Origin: Planctomycetota bacterium
GTDB lineage: Bacteria > Planctomycetota > Planctomycetia > Pirellulales > Pirellulaceae
Direction: 5' to 3'
Assembly (NCBI GenBank): GCA_014381825.1
Contig: JACNKX010000079.1
Coordinates: 1-48,682 of the forward strand
DNA length: 48,682 nt
Below the pieces are notes generated by a model. It was given only the letters and a program-made list of their open reading frames with translations, did no database searches and was not told the origin of the DNA. Below, piece by piece: positions 16,762 through 27,414 of the stretch. Both the position numbers and the translations under genes were made by a program. How positions within the stretch are numbered: position 1 is the first letter of the stretch; every line of letters starts with the position of its first letter.

Positions 16762-16846
16762 GTCTTACTCTGTCTTAAACAGTTCGCCTTTGGGGCGAAT
16801 CAACCTACCGGCTTCGAGCTACAACGAACTGGAACGTGAACTAGTC

Positions 16847-18712
16847 ATGTCGACAACAACCGAGGGGCAGCCCGCCTCAACCAAAGAAACGATCGTCCTT
16901 GAAGGTGCCACCGTTCGACTTGCCGGAGACTCGGGCGACGGTATGCAACTGGCTGGTACGCAACTGACAGGAACTTCTGCGCAAGTTGGCAATGACATTG
17001 CAACGTTTCCGGACTTTCCTGCCGAGATTCGTGCTCCTCGAGGAACCTTGGCCGGCGTCAGCGGATTCCAAGTGCATTTTTCGTCGCAGGAGATCTTCAC
17101 ACCCGGCGACTCGTTGAACGCGCTGATCGCAATGAACCCGGCGGCACTCAAAACGAATCTCGCTGATCTCGACGCGGGTGGAGCGTTAATCGTCAACGAA
17201 GACGCCTTTTCCAAGAAGGATCTAGAAAAAGCCGGTTACGACATCAATCCACTCGACGACGATAGCCTTGAAGGCTACACGCTGTTCAAAGTGCCGATGA
17301 CCACGCTCACGCGCGGTGCCGTCGAAGGATTGGGGCTTAGTGTGAAGGAAGCGGATCGCTGTCGCAACTTCTTTGCGATGGGCTTGATCTACTGGCTGTA
17401 TGGTCGCGATACGAGTCCAACCTTGCGATTCATCGAATCGAAGTTTGGAGGTAAGCCGGACGTCGCCGAGGCCAACCGTAAGGCGTTGAACGCCGGTTGG
17501 AATTTTGGCGAAACGACGGACGCATTTGTCAGTAACTACCAAGTCGCTCCGGCCAAGTTACCGCCGGGCACCTACAAAAACATGATGGGAAACCAAGCGT
17601 TGGCTTGGGGACTGGTCGCCGCAGCGAAAGCAAGCGATATCGGCTTGTTCTATGGCACGTACCCCATCACGCCGGCGAGCGACATTCTGCACGAGCTAAG
17701 CCGTCACAAGAATTTCGGCGTTCGCACAGTACAGGCCGAAGACGAAATCGCGGCCATGTGTACGGTGATCGGTGCAGCATTCGCCGGATCGATGGCAGTG
17801 ACCGGATCGAGTGGTCCTGGTATCGCACTCAAAGGCGAGGCGATGGGCTTGGCGATGATCTTGGAATTGCCGATGATCGTCATCAATGTCCAACGCGGCG
17901 GCCCCAGCACGGGGCTACCGACAAAGACCGAGCAATCCGACTTAATGCAGGTTATCTTCGGTCGAAATGGCGAGTCACCGCTTCCCGTGATCGCACCTCG
18001 CAGTCCGGGCGATTGTTTCGACGTGGCGATTGAAGCATGGCGAATCGCCACGCGATTCATGACACCGGTCGTTATTCTTAGCGATGGCTATATCGCGAAC
18101 GGTTCCGAACCGTGGCTGATTCCCGACGCCAACACGCTTCCTAAGATCGAAGTCAAGCATCCTGGACCGCCAGCGGACGGCGAGGAGTTCATGCCGTACG
18201 CGCGGAACGAACGCCTGGCTCGGCCTTGGGCGATTCCCGGTACCGAAGGCTTGATGCATCGAGTTGGCGGTCTGGAGAGGCAGGATGTCACGGGCAATGT
18301 CAGCTACGATCCGGACAACCATCAGCACATGACGAACATTCGTGCTCAGAAAGTTGAGAACATCGCAGACGATGTTCCGCTCCAAGAGGTCGACGGCCCC
18401 GATAGCGGAGATTTGCTCGTCTTAAGTTGGGGCGGCACTTATGGCGCAAACACGACCGCTGTTAAAAAGTGCCAGAAAATGGGATTGTCGGTCGCGCACA
18501 CGCACCTTCGATATCTGAATCCGTTCCCAAAGAATTTGGGTGAAATTCTAGATCGATACAAGCAGGTACTCGTTCCCGAATTGAACATGGGCCAACTTCG
18601 CCAGTTGATCCGAGCTCGATATCTCAAGGATGCGATTGGCTATAACAAAGTACAGGGCAAACCATTCACAGTCGCAGAACTCGTCATCAAGATCCAAGAA
18701 ACCATCGGTTGA
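16847..18712 (+). CDS. korA: 2-oxoacid (2-oxoglutarate):ferredoxin oxidoreductase, fused gamma-alpha subunit
   Basis: The 621-residue protein is the gamma-alpha subunit of a KorAB-type enzyme, which oxidises a 2-oxoacid with CoA to acyl-CoA, CO2 and reduced ferredoxin (or runs in reverse). The gamma domain is at ~20-210 (VRLAGDSGDGMQLAG, FPDFPAEIRAPRGTLAGVS), then the alpha pyrimidine-binding domain (GNQALAWGLVAAAKAS, YPITPASDILHELS, VQAEDEIAAMCTVIGAAFAG, TGSSGPGIALKGEAMG) and a C-terminal domain. ATG 16847 was chosen because the homologous N-terminus starts there; a longer frame from 16562 overlaps the CBS gene. The beta subunit follows 20 bases later. Family members mostly use 2-oxoglutarate; another 2-oxoacid cannot be excluded. 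Confidence 0.93.
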   Translation: MSTTTEGQPASTKETIVLEGATVRLAGDSGDGMQLAGTQLTGTSAQVGNDIATFPDFPAEIRAPRGTLAGVSGFQVHFSSQEIFTPGDSLNALIAMNPAALKTNLADLDAGGALIVNEDAFSKKDLEKAGYDINPLDDDSLEGYTLFKVPMTTLTRGAVEGLGLSVKEADRCRNFFAMGLIYWLYGRDTSPTLRFIESKFGGKPDVAEANRKALNAGWNFGETTDAFVSNYQVAPAKLPPGTYKNMMGNQALAWGLVAAAKASDIGLFYGTYPITPASDILHELSRHKNFGVRTVQAEDEIAAMCTVIGAAFAGSMAVTGSSGPGIALKGEAMGLAMILELPMIVINVQRGGPSTGLPTKTEQSDLMQVIFGRNGESPLPVIAPRSPGDCFDVAIEAWRIATRFMTPVVILSDGYIANGSEPWLIPDANTLPKIEVKHPGPPADGEEFMPYARNERLARPWAIPGTEGLMHRVGGLERQDVTGNVSYDPDNHQHMTNIRAQKVENIADDVPLQEVDGPDSGDLLVLSWGGTYGANTTAVKKCQKMGLSVAHTHLRYLNPFPKNLGEILDRYKQVLVPELNMGQLRQLIRARYLKDAIGYNKVQGKPFTVAELVIKIQETIG

Positions 18713-18731
18713 TAAAGAGAAACAAAGTTCC

Positions 18732-19751
18732 ATGAGTACTCAGCTCCCTGTTTTGAAGGCGGCGGATTTCGGTAGTGACCAAGACGTTCGTTGGTGTCCT
18801 GGTTGCGGCGACTATTCGATCTTGGCCCAAATGAAGAAGATGCTCCCTTCGATGGGTGTACCTCGCGAGAAGATCGTCTTCATCTCGGGGATTGGCTGTT
18901 CCAGCCGCTTCCCGTACTACATGAATACCTATGGCATTCACAGTATTCACGGACGAGCTCCCGCGCTCGCCACCGGCTTGAAATCAGTTCGGCCAGACTT
19001 GATGGTTTGGGTAATCACAGGCGACGGTGACGGGCTGAGCATCGGCGGCAATCACTTGATGCACGCCATCCGTCGTAACCTCGACATTAACATCATCCTG
19101 TTCAACAACCGGATTTACGGTCTTACGAAAGGCCAGTACTCGCCAACTTCGCCGCTTGGCAAAGTCACCAAAAGTACGCCGATGGGTGCGATCGACAATC
19201 CGCTTCATCCGCTTTCGATCGCCATCGGCTGCGAAGCCAGCTTTGTCGCCCGCTCGATCGACACTCACATTAAGCACCTGGAAACGACCCTACACCGAGC
19301 CGCCGAACATCGCGGTACTTCGTTTGTCGAAGTCTATCAGAACTGCAACATCTTCAATGATGGAGCATGGGAATACACGAAAGACCGACAAACCAAAGCC
19401 GAGAACACGATCGAGCTGGAACATGGCAAGCCGCTGATCTTCGGTACGAATCGCGACAAGGGTATTCGCTTGAACGGCCTAGAGCCCGAGGTCGTTGAGC
19501 TTGGCAAGGGGATCACCGAAGACGACCTCTTGTTCCATGACGAAAAGGCATCGGAACCAAGCTTAGCCTACTTGCTCAGCCGGATGCGTCATGAAGACGG
19601 TTTTCCCGAGCCCATCGGTGTCTTCCGAGCCATCGACAAACCGCGTTATGATGACGAGCTAAATAAGCAAGTTGACGCGGCTAAGGCGAAAAAAGGCGAC
19701 GGCGATTTGAACGCTCTCTTCAATTCTGGCGAAACGTGGACAGTATCATGA
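18732..19751 (+). CDS. korB: 2-oxoacid (2-oxoglutarate):ferredoxin oxidoreductase, beta subunit
   Basis: The 340-residue beta subunit binds thiamine diphosphate and a [4Fe-4S] cluster. CPGCGDYSI (~22-30) and GIGCSSRFPYY (~55-65) supply cluster cysteines; GDGDGLSIGGNHLMHAIRRN is the thiamine-diphosphate motif, followed by IILFNNRIYGLTKGQYSPTS, typical of KorB/PorB. Start ATG 18732 follows korA by 20 bases. Its TGA overlaps the ATG of the next CBS gene (ATGA at 19748-19751), so the downstream regulator is probably translationally coupled. Oxygen-sensitive ferredoxin-dependent enzymes of this class are also used by aerobes as part of the TCA cycle. Confidence 0.94.
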   Translation: MSTQLPVLKAADFGSDQDVRWCPGCGDYSILAQMKKMLPSMGVPREKIVFISGIGCSSRFPYYMNTYGIHSIHGRAPALATGLKSVRPDLMVWVITGDGDGLSIGGNHLMHAIRRNLDINIILFNNRIYGLTKGQYSPTSPLGKVTKSTPMGAIDNPLHPLSIAIGCEASFVARSIDTHIKHLETTLHRAAEHRGTSFVEVYQNCNIFNDGAWEYTKDRQTKAENTIELEHGKPLIFGTNRDKGIRLNGLEPEVVELGKGITEDDLLFHDEKASEPSLAYLLSRMRHEDGFPEPIGVFRAIDKPRYDDELNKQVDAAKAKKGDGDLNALFNSGETWTVS

Positions 19752-20269
19752 TTGATTGCCCTTTTTGCGGTGCGGAAAACATTCCTGGAATCGATGACTG
19801 CGAGGAATGTGGTCAACCCTTAAGTCACGTCCAGAACACAGCCCCAGAAAACGAAATAGAGCGATCTCTGATCAAGGACCGCGTCAGCGCGCTCTCGCCG
19901 AAACAACCATGTGTCGTTTCGCCAACGGCGACTGTCGGAGAAGTGCTACACGAGATGGCGACCAATCGAATCGGTTGCGTGATGATCGTCGATGACGGCA
20001 AGCCGGTCGGGATTTTCAGCGAACGCGACGCCTTGATGAAGTTGAATACGGAAGCGGCAAGCTTTGGTGACCGTCCGATCTCCGAGTTTATGACGGCGAA
20101 TCCCGAGACATTGGAAGATTCCGCCAAGATCGCCTTTGCCGTGCAACGAATGGATTTAGGAGGTTATCGCCACCTCCCAATCGTCTCCAAAGACGACCAA
20201 TTGCAAGGCATTATCTCAGTGCGTTCGATCTTGAACTATCTCACCGAGCGAATGCCAACGTCCGGCTAA
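19748..20269 (+). CDS. Zinc-ribbon plus tandem CBS-domain protein (downstream of korAB)
   Basis: The 173-residue protein starts with a zinc ribbon (CPFCGAEN and CEECGQ, residues ~4-23) followed by two CBS motifs (~50-105 and ~112-170: GIFSERDALMKL, MTANPETLEDSAK, GGYRHLPIVSKDD). The ribbon distinguishes it from the otherwise similar CBS protein at the head of the operon. The start is ATG 19748, overlapping the korB stop; a GTG at 19736 is the alternative. CBS pairs bind adenine nucleotides, and the ribbon could mediate protein contact. Inference: it and the upstream CBS protein regulate KorAB, perhaps as a heteromeric sensor. A strong hairpin at 20354-20388 ends the unit. Confidence 0.85.
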   Translation: MIDCPFCGAENIPGIDDCEECGQPLSHVQNTAPENEIERSLIKDRVSALSPKQPCVVSPTATVGEVLHEMATNRIGCVMIVDDGKPVGIFSERDALMKLNTEAASFGDRPISEFMTANPETLEDSAKIAFAVQRMDLGGYRHLPIVSKDDQLQGIISVRSILNYLTERMPTSG

Positions 20270-20353
20270 GCTTATCGTCTTCGCGAGCCGTCTGCGCCTC
20301 CGCGAATGGTTTGTACGACCCTGGGCCGCAAACGTCGAATTGCCGTTAAACGA

Positions 20354-20388
20354 AACACGCCGTAAACGGCAGACGTTTACGGCGTGTT
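20354..20388. terminator. 15-bp perfect hairpin between convergent transcription units
   Basis: AACACGCCGTAAACG and its exact reverse complement flank the loop GCAGA. It lies between the CBS gene (ends 20269) and the minus-strand receiver gene (ends 20428), so it can terminate both. No strong T tract follows on either strand; the arms start with AA and end with TT. Confidence 0.75.
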
Positions 20389-20427
20389 GAATTGTCGGGA
20401 TCAAGAGTCGAGTCTTCGAACGGGAGC

Positions 20428-20928
20428 TTAGTCGCGAAACTCGGTCTTTTTCGAATCGCTTCGCTGGCGATGCAGCCCGGAAGGGCGTGGAGTCGTTGAG
20501 CGAGCGGGCTCGTGTCGCTCGAAACGTGACTTGACCAGATGCGGCATCCAGAGGGCTTTGCCTACCAACTCGATCAAAACATCGGGATCGAATGGCTTGC
20601 GAAGGTAATAGGTACCACCGGCATCGTGGGTGCGGCGGATGATGTCGGGCATTTGGGCGCTGGAGACGAACAACACAGGCACGTCTTCCTGGCCATGCGT
20701 ATCACGGAGTTCTTGGACGAGGTCGAGTCCGCTCTCACCTTCGAGGTTCACATCGCAGATGATCAAATCGATTGGCAGCGTTCGAGCGGCTTTCGTGGCG
20801 GCTTCGGCATCGCGAGCACAGTGGCATTCGTAGCCTGCCATGTCGAGCACAGCGGCAACGCCAGTGAGGGTCAACGGATCTCCGTCGATAACCAGAACCA
20901 CTGCGGGAGCTTGCGGAAGGGTATACAT
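20428..20928 (-). CDS. Single-domain response regulator (receiver domain)
   Basis: The 166-residue protein is a CheY-like receiver domain (~8-125) with a basic, Arg/Ser/Thr-rich tail of about 40 residues and no recognised output domain. The phosphorylation site is complete: acidic Asp15 and Asp17 (VIDGDP), phospho-acceptor Asp59 (ICDVNLEGESG), Ser89/90 (VLFVSSAQ) and Lys111 (LRKPFDPD). It probably relays a signal from a histidine kinase, but no kinase gene is nearby. The tail could bind nucleic acid or protein. It lies downstream of gltBD on the same strand, 283 bases after gltD, so a shared transcript is possible but not required. Confidence 0.9.
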   Translation of the reverse strand: MYTLPQAPAVVLVIDGDPLTLTGVAAVLDMAGYECHCARDAEAATKAARTLPIDLIICDVNLEGESGLDLVQELRDTHGQEDVPVLFVSSAQMPDIIRRTHDAGGTYYLRKPFDPDVLIELVGKALWMPHLVKSRFERHEPARSTTPRPSGLHRQRSDSKKTEFRD

Positions 20929-21088
20929 CAGCTTCGCCTTTCTGGAAGAAACAGGGCCCGATGCCGCTCCGTCGGCGATTCGATCTCCTCTTACAGTGTT
21001 TCTTCGACAGTCCAGCCGCGATGCGTCAAAAAAGCTGTATCAGAGCGCCTGATCGTAATAGCTCGCGACATGCACAAATCTGGAATAA

Positions 21089-21106
21089 CCAGCAACGAGT
21101 TGCTGG
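21089..21106 (-). terminator. Hairpin downstream of gltD
   Basis: CCAGCAA-CGAG-TTGCTGG is a perfect 7-bp stem with a 4-base loop, 105 bases beyond the gltD stop and upstream of the receiver gene. On the minus strand it is followed by TTATTCC, a weak T-rich stretch. It may separate the glt unit from the receiver gene. Confidence 0.35.
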
Positions 21107-21211
21107 CCTTCGTCTGCCCGTTCCGAATCGTTTGTACGGGTATTGATGATGTCTCCCTCTTCTCTGAGTAGGGTAAGACGTTTGCTCGCGGATCGAGCGT
21201 CCGGTGGTGTA

Positions 21212-22744
21212 CTATCCCGGCGCAGGCAAATTACTGTGGCCCATCAGGAATTTGTCGATGGCGCGAGCGGCTCCTCGGCCTTCGTTGATTGCCCAGACGA
21301 CAAGCGATTGACCACGACGACAGTCACCGGCTGCAAAGACCTTGTCGACGCAGGTCGTGAACTTGCCGTGTGCGGCTTTGAAGTTGCTGCGTTTGTCGTG
21401 GTCGAGTCCCAGCATCTTCGAGACGGTTTGCTCGGGACCGAGAAAGCCCATCGACAGGAACACAAGATCGCACTCGAAGACCTCTTCGCTGCCGGGCACT
21501 TCCGTGAAGGGAGCTTTATCGCCCGGTTTCGACCAGTCGATACGAACGGTCTTAATCCCGGCAACATTTCCGTTTCCATCGTCGAGAAACTCTTTCGATA
21601 GAACAGCGTAAGTCCGGGGATCGTGACCGAACTTGCCTTCCGCTTCCGCATGAGAGTAGTCAACGCGGAACACTCGCGGCCACTGCGGCCAGGGATTGTT
21701 TGGTGCTCGCTCGACGGGCGGTTGGTCGAGCAACTCGAAGTTTACGACGCTAGTGCATCCGTGACGAATCGACGTCCCGATGCAGTCGGCTCCGGTATCG
21801 CCGCCGCCGATGACGACAACTCGCTTCCCCTTGGCCGAGATGTGTGACTTGTCCGAAAGTTCTGAATCGAGCAGGCTCTTCGTATTCCGCGTCAGGAAGT
21901 CCATCGCGAGATGAATGCCGTTCAATTCGCGACCGGCGATCGGCAGATCGCGCGGCTTCGTAGCACCGGTTGACAGCAATACAGCATCGTGTTCTTCAAG
22001 GAGCTCGTTCGGATCGATGTACTGAACTTTGCATCCGCGTTCTTCCATTATCTGTGTCATGTGGCCGGCGGGGAACTCTTCCTTTTTGCCAACATGAGCA
22101 TTCGTGACGAACGTAACTCCTTCTTCACGAAGCAAGTTCAATCGTCGTTCGACAACGCCCTTGTCGAGCTTCATGTTCGGGATGCCATACATCAGCAAGC
22201 CGCCGATTCGGTCGGCTCGCTCGTAGACAGTCACGGTGTGGCCAACTTTGTTAAGCTGATCCGCAGCCGCCAACCCCGCTGGACCCGAGCCGACGATCGC
22301 CACCTTTTTGCCAGTGCGTCTTTCGGGAGGCTGGGCGCGAATCCAACCTTCGGCAAAGCCGCGATCGATGATGGCGTTCTCGATATTCTTAATCGTAACC
22401 GCTGGATCAGTGATCCCTAACACACACGAACCTTCGCACGGAGCGGGGCATGTCCGCCCCGTAAACTCTGGAAAGTTATTCGTCTTATGCAGACGATCGA
22501 GAGCATCGCGCCAACGTCCGGTGTAGACCAAGTCGTTCCATTCCGGAATCAAGTTGTCGATCGGACAACCGCTGTTCGATTGGCAGAACGGAACGCCGCA
22601 GTCCATGCAGCGCGCTCCCTGAGTCCGCAAATGCTCCTCATCGGCGTTCGTATAGATCTCGCCGAAGTCTTTAATCCGGACTAACGGCAGTCGATACGGA
22701 ACGGCTTTGCGCGGATGCTCTTTGAATCCTGTTGGCTTACCCAT
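21212..22744 (-). CDS. gltD: Glutamate synthase (NADPH), small subunit
   Basis: The 510-residue subunit passes electrons from NADPH through FAD and two [4Fe-4S] clusters to the large subunit. Cluster cysteines 46, 49, 54 and 60 lie in [15 protein letters not shown], with a second set in [14 protein letters not shown]. The FAD fold [13 protein letters not shown] and the NADPH fold [11 protein letters not shown] are present, and the C-terminal FAD motif reads [20 protein letters not shown] 22744 (MGKPTGF) matches the usual GltD start; ATG 22807, six bases past the gltB stop, would add 21 residues. It follows gltB by 68 bases in the same unit. Confidence 0.95.
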   Translation of the reverse strand: MGKPTGFKEHPRKAVPYRLPLVRIKDFGEIYTNADEEHLRTQGARCMDCGVPFCQSNSGCPIDNLIPEWNDLVYTGRWRDALDRLHKTNNFPEFTGRTCPAPCEGSCVLGITDPAVTIKNIENAIIDRGFAEGWIRAQPPERRTGKKVAIVGSGPAGLAAADQLNKVGHTVTVYERADRIGGLLMYGIPNMKLDKGVVERRLNLLREEGVTFVTNAHVGKKEEFPAGHMTQIMEERGCKVQYIDPNELLEEHDAVLLSTGATKPRDLPIAGRELNGIHLAMDFLTRNTKSLLDSELSDKSHISAKGKRVVVIGGGDTGADCIGTSIRHGCTSVVNFELLDQPPVERAPNNPWPQWPRVFRVDYSHAEAEGKFGHDPRTYAVLSKEFLDDGNGNVAGIKTVRIDWSKPGDKAPFTEVPGSEEVFECDLVFLSMGFLGPEQTVSKMLGLDHDKRSNFKAAHGKFTTCVDKVFAAGDCRRGQSLVVWAINEGRGAARAIDKFLMGHSNLPAPG

Positions 22745-22812
22745 CTCTTCGTATTCTCTCTTGCTTCGTGAATAGTCGCTGTTCGCGGAGCGAACGGCGA
22801 CGTTCATGCGCC

Positions 22813-25800
22813 TCAATCGCTGTGACCTTCTGCACGCACTGTCGATTCCTGCTCTTCGTCGTGCGACTTGCGTTCCAGCAGGACACGTTTGTAGTCCAGC
22901 GGCATGACTTTGACGAAATCCTTTAGAACGTCCGGCCAATGTTGGAGCATGCCTCCTGCAACGGTGGAAGCTGTGAACTTGTGATGGTCTTCGATCATCT
23001 CCAGTAACTCGCCGATATCGTCGTCTGACTCGACATCCTCCAGTGCGACCAAGGCCAAATTGCAATTCAACCGGAACACATCGCGATCTGGAGCCCACAC
23101 ATAGGCGATCCCGCCGGACATGCCCGCGGCAAAGTTACGCCCGGTTGGTCCCAATATGATCGCGCGTCCGCCGGTCATATATTCGCAGGCATGATCGCCA
23201 ACACCTTCGACGACAGCCCATGCACCGCTGTTGCGAACGCAGAAGCGTTCCGCAGCGCGTCCACGGAAAAAGGCACGTCCACCCGTTGCTCCGTAGAGAC
23301 AAACGTTGCCCACAAGGATGTTGTCCTCTGGCTTGAATCCGCTTTCTTTTGGTGGATAGATGATGACGCGACCACCCGACAAACCCTTGCCGACATAATC
23401 GTTCGCATCACCTTCCAGTTCCAGCGTGATCCCGCGCGCCAACCAAGCGCCAAAGCTTTGTCCCGCCGAGCCGTTGAATTTGATGTGAATCGAGTCATCG
23501 GGCAATCCATCTTCGCCCCATTTCTTCACAAGGTTATGGCTCAGGATCGTACCGACGGTACGATTCGTGTTAATGATCGGCAGCTCAACACGCACCGCGT
23601 CGCCCTTATTAACGGCCGGAGCACATAGCTCAAGTAAATGTGTATTGTCGAGCGCCAGTTCTAATCCGTGATCCTGTTTAATGGTGCAGCGGACTTCGAC
23701 CTGGTCGTGTGGCTTCTGTGCTGGAGCCAACACTGGGGTCAGATCGATGCCATCAGCCTTCCAATGATCGATCGCATCCGCCGCGTCGAGAACGTCCGCT
23801 CGTCCAATCATTTCATCCACAGTGCGGAACCCGAGCTGCGCCATATGCCGACGCGCGTCCTCTGCAACCATGAACAAGTAATTCACGACGTGTTCAGGCT
23901 TGCCCATGAACTTCTTGCGAAGAATCGGGTCTTGCGTCGCGATACCGACAGGGCACGTGTTCAAGTGACACTTTCGCATCATGATGCAGCCCAACGTGAT
24001 CAGCGGAGCCGTCGAAAATCCGATCTCTTCCGCACCGAGCAACAGCCCAATCACGACATCGCGTCCGGTCTTCATTCCGCCATCCGTTTGCAACACCACT
24101 CGACTCCGCAAATCGTTCATAACGAGCGTCTGATGCGTTTCCGCGATTCCAAGCTCCCACGGGAGACCAGCGTGTTTGATGCTGGTCAAGGGCGATGCGC
24201 CGGTTCCGCCGGTGTCTCCTGAAATCAAGATATGATCGGCGTGAGCCTTCGCAACGCCAGCCGCGACCGTACCGACTCCGACTTCGGAAACCAACTTCAC
24301 ACTCACTCGCGCTGACGGATTCGCGTTCTTCAAGTCATGAATCAGCTGTGCCAGATCTTCGATCGAGTAAATATCATGATGCGGCGGCGGGCTGATTAGT
24401 CCCACGCCTGGAGTCGAGTGACGGATGCGCGCGATGTTGTCGTCGACTTTGTGACCTGGAAGCTCACCACCTTCGCCGGGCTTTGCGCCCTGCGAGATCT
24501 TGATCTGTAACTCGTCCGCGTTGGTCAAATACCAAGCGGTGACGCCGAACCGGCCTGATGCAATTTGCTTAATTGCGGACCGTTTCGAATCGCCATTAGG
24601 AAGCGGCTTAAAACGAACGGAATCTTCTCCACCTTCACCCGTATTGCTCTTTCCACCGAGTCGGTTCATTGCAATCGCTAACGTCTCATGCGACTCGGCC
24701 GAGATAGAACCAAAGCTCATCGCGCCAGTGCAGAATCGTTTGACGATCTCGCTCACTGGCTCGACTTCTTCGAGCGGAACGGGCCCGCCGTTCGCGTCTT
24801 CCTTGAAGCGAAGCAGCCCACGCAGCGTGTACTTCTTTCGATTCTCGTCGTTGATCTGATTCGCGAATCGCGAGTATACCTCTTCGTTGTTCGTGCGAGC
24901 GGCGATCTGCAAATCAGCGATTACATCGGGCTCCCAGCCATGCTTCTCGCCTTCTGCCCGCCAATGGAACTCGCCTGGGTTCGGCAGCGATGGCAACGTA
25001 TCTTCTTGACGTTCGGGATAGCCTATCGTGTGACGCCGGAGGATCTCTGTGGCTAAGACTTTGAAGTCGACTCCCTGCACACGGCTTGCGGTGTTTGTAA
25101 AGCAGCGCTCGATGACTTCGTCCTTCAAGCCGACCGCTTCGAAGATCTGAGCTCCCTTGTACGACTGCAACGTCGAAATCCCCATCTTGCCCATGACTTT
25201 GAGAATGCCTTTGGCCACACCCTTTCGATACGCGTTGACGATCTTGTCATCGTCGCTGAACTCTTGCGCATCGATTCGGCCCTCAATCCTCGCCTGCCAC
25301 AATGCTTCAAACGCGAGGTAGGGGTTAATCGCGTCGGCACCGTAGCCGACCAACAAGCAATGGTGATGGACTTCGCGAGCTTCACCGGTTTCCAGAATGA
25401 TGCCGATCCGAGTACGTTTGGCCTCGCGAACAAGGTGATGATGCAATCCAGCCGATGCCAGCAGCGTACTTAGCGGCACGCGATCAGCGCTGATCGCGCG
25501 ATCCGACAAGACGACAAGGCTGAAGCCGTCTTCGATGGCTTGTTCGGTTTCGGCGCAAATGCGATCGAGCGCCGCGAGCATTCCCGTTTCACCTTCCGCT
25601 CGCGGGAACGTGATGTCGATCGTCATCGACTTCCAACCGCGATGATCCATGTGCTTGATCGCACCAACCTCTTCGTTCGTCAGGATCGGATGCGGAATCA
25701 ACAATCGATGTGCGTGGTCTTCGCCCGTTTCGAGCAGATTCTGCTCGGGACCGATGTAACATTCCAGCGACATGATGATCTCTTCGCGGATCGAATCGAT

Positions 25801-27414
25801 GGCTGGATTCGTGACTTGCGCGAAGAGTTGCTTGAAGTAGTCGTACAGCATCCGCGGCTGGTCGCTGAGACACGCTAACGCGGAATCGTTCCCCATCGAT
25901 CCAACCGGATCTCTCTTCTCCCGGATCAGCGGTTGCAGCATGAAGCTCATCGTCTCGAGCGTATAGCCGAATGCTTGCATCCGAGGCAGCAGCGACTCGG
26001 GATTGAACCCATGCGGCTCTTTGTTAGGACGCAAGTCGGTGAGCTGAATCCGTTGGTTGCGCAGCCACTTGGCATATGGTTGGCGAGCCGATAGGTCTTC
26101 CTTGAGGTCGTCGTCGGCGATGAGCGTACCGTTCTCAAAATCGACAAGGAACATCTTGCCCGGCTGAAGACGTCCTTTCTCCTTGACGTTTGCTGGATCG
26201 ATCGGCAGCACGCCAACTTCGCTCGCCATCAACACGCGATCGTCGTGAGTGATGTAATAGCGACTCGGGCGCAATCCGTTCCGGTCCAACACTGCGCCGA
26301 TGTACTTGCCGTCCGTGAAGACGACCGATGCTGGGCCATCCCACGGTTCCATCAAACACGATTGGTACTCGTAAAACGCTCGCTTCTTCTCCGACATCGT
26401 GTCGTGCTTTTGCCACGCTTCAGGAATCATCATCATGACCGCTTCTTGCAATGAACGGCCTGACATTAGAAGGAATTCGAGTGCGTTATCGAATCCACCC
26501 GAGTCGGAACAATCCGGCTCCATCACCGGGAAACACTTCCCCAGGTCGTCGCCAAACAGCTCGCTCTTCATCACGCCCTCGCGCGCACGCATCCAGTTCA
26601 TGTTGCCGCGCAGCGTGTTAATCTCGCCATTGTGCGACATGAATCGGAATGGCTGAGCCCGATCCCAACTCGGGAAAGTATTCGTCGAGAACCGCGAGTG
26701 CACCATCGCGAGATGCGTCGTAAAGTCGGTGTCGCGCAAATCGGGAAAATACGCCATCAACTGCAGCGTTCGCAACATCCCTTTATAGATGATGACTTTG
26801 GTCGAGAGGCTAACGACGTAGAATATCTTACGCTGTGTGAGCGACTCGTCGTTGCGCAGCACTCGACTCGCTCGCTTGCGAATCAAGTAGAGTTGCCGCT
26901 CGAACGCATCACCCTCGAGCCCATCGGCAGCGGCGATAATCAACTGTTCCATGACCGGTTCCGATGCCCGCGCCGTCGGTCCAATATCGGCAGCGTCGCT
27001 TTCGGTCGGAACTTTTCGCCAGCCGACGAGCCGTTGGCCTTGTTCGGTGATGATCTGCTCAACAACGCGTTTGCAGTGCAACCGCTCGTTGGCTTCTTGT
27101 GGTAAGAAGATGATGCCCGCGCCGAACTTCCCAGGCTCTGGCAGATCGGCTTTCAATTCGTCTTTAGCGACTTTGGCGAAGAACTCGTGCGGTAAGGCCG
27201 TCATGATGCCGGCACCGTCGCCGCTGTTCGACTCGCATCCGCACGCGCCACGATGCTCCATATTCTTCAAAACGATGTAGGCATCTTGGACGATCTGATG
27301 ACTTCGCTGGCCTTTGATATGTGCAACGAACCCGACGCCGCAGCTATCGTGTTCGTAGGCCGGATCATATAGGCCGTGCTTCTGGGGATATTCAAATTGG
27401 TTTAGAACTGTCAT
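22813..27414 (-). CDS. gltB: Glutamate synthase, large subunit
   Basis: The 1533-residue protein makes glutamate from glutamine and 2-oxoglutarate. The order is: an N-terminal propeptide of 24 residues before Cys25 (EHDSCGVGF), which becomes the Ntn amidotransferase nucleophile after cleavage; a glutaminase domain to ~430; a central domain; the FMN-binding TIM barrel ([43 protein letters not shown]); the [3Fe-4S] cluster motif [15 protein letters not shown]; and the C-terminal beta-helix ([23 protein letters not shown]). All active-site regions are intact. Its ATG overlaps the stop of the upstream LysR gene by four bases (ATGA). Confidence 0.97.
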   Translation of the reverse strand: MTVLNQFEYPQKHGLYDPAYEHDSCGVGFVAHIKGQRSHQIVQDAYIVLKNMEHRGACGCESNSGDGAGIMTALPHEFFAKVAKDELKADLPEPGKFGAGIIFLPQEANERLHCKRVVEQIITEQGQRLVGWRKVPTESDAADIGPTARASEPVMEQLIIAAADGLEGDAFERQLYLIRKRASRVLRNDESLTQRKIFYVVSLSTKVIIYKGMLRTLQLMAYFPDLRDTDFTTHLAMVHSRFSTNTFPSWDRAQPFRFMSHNGEINTLRGNMNWMRAREGVMKSELFGDDLGKCFPVMEPDCSDSGGFDNALEFLLMSGRSLQEAVMMMIPEAWQKHDTMSEKKRAFYEYQSCLMEPWDGPASVVFTDGKYIGAVLDRNGLRPSRYYITHDDRVLMASEVGVLPIDPANVKEKGRLQPGKMFLVDFENGTLIADDDLKEDLSARQPYAKWLRNQRIQLTDLRPNKEPHGFNPESLLPRMQAFGYTLETMSFMLQPLIREKRDPVGSMGNDSALACLSDQPRMLYDYFKQLFAQVTNPAIDSIREEIIMSLECYIGPEQNLLETGEDHAHRLLIPHPILTNEEVGAIKHMDHRGWKSMTIDITFPRAEGETGMLAALDRICAETEQAIEDGFSLVVLSDRAISADRVPLSTLLASAGLHHHLVREAKRTRIGIILETGEAREVHHHCLLVGYGADAINPYLAFEALWQARIEGRIDAQEFSDDDKIVNAYRKGVAKGILKVMGKMGISTLQSYKGAQIFEAVGLKDEVIERCFTNTASRVQGVDFKVLATEILRRHTIGYPERQEDTLPSLPNPGEFHWRAEGEKHGWEPDVIADLQIAARTNNEEVYSRFANQINDENRKKYTLRGLLRFKEDANGGPVPLEEVEPVSEIVKRFCTGAMSFGSISAESHETLAIAMNRLGGKSNTGEGGEDSVRFKPLPNGDSKRSAIKQIASGRFGVTAWYLTNADELQIKISQGAKPGEGGELPGHKVDDNIARIRHSTPGVGLISPPPHHDIYSIEDLAQLIHDLKNANPSARVSVKLVSEVGVGTVAAGVAKAHADHILISGDTGGTGASPLTSIKHAGLPWELGIAETHQTLVMNDLRSRVVLQTDGGMKTGRDVVIGLLLGAEEIGFSTAPLITLGCIMMRKCHLNTCPVGIATQDPILRKKFMGKPEHVVNYLFMVAEDARRHMAQLGFRTVDEMIGRADVLDAADAIDHWKADGIDLTPVLAPAQKPHDQVEVRCTIKQDHGLELALDNTHLLELCAPAVNKGDAVRVELPIINTNRTVGTILSHNLVKKWGEDGLPDDSIHIKFNGSAGQSFGAWLARGITLELEGDANDYVGKGLSGGRVIIYPPKESGFKPEDNILVGNVCLYGATGGRAFFRGRAAERFCVRNSGAWAVVEGVGDHACEYMTGGRAIILGPTGRNFAAGMSGGIAYVWAPDRDVFRLNCNLALVALEDVESDDDIGELLEMIEDHHKFTASTVAGGMLQHWPDVLKDFVKVMPLDYKRVLLERKSHDEEQESTVRAEGHSD

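Noticed and set aside
16783-16799. TTCGCC-N5-GGCGAA hairpin before korA considered as a terminator
   Set aside because: The stem is only six pairs with no T tract, and it lies inside an apparent operon.
16562-16846. Longer N-terminus for korA
   Set aside because: It overlaps the CBS gene in another frame and is Arg-rich nonsense; the domain starts after ATG 16847.
22745-23098. N-terminal extension of gltD into gltB
   Set aside because: It is antisense-free but out of frame with gltB, whose C-terminal domain is clearly coding there; GltD proteins start near MGKPTGF.
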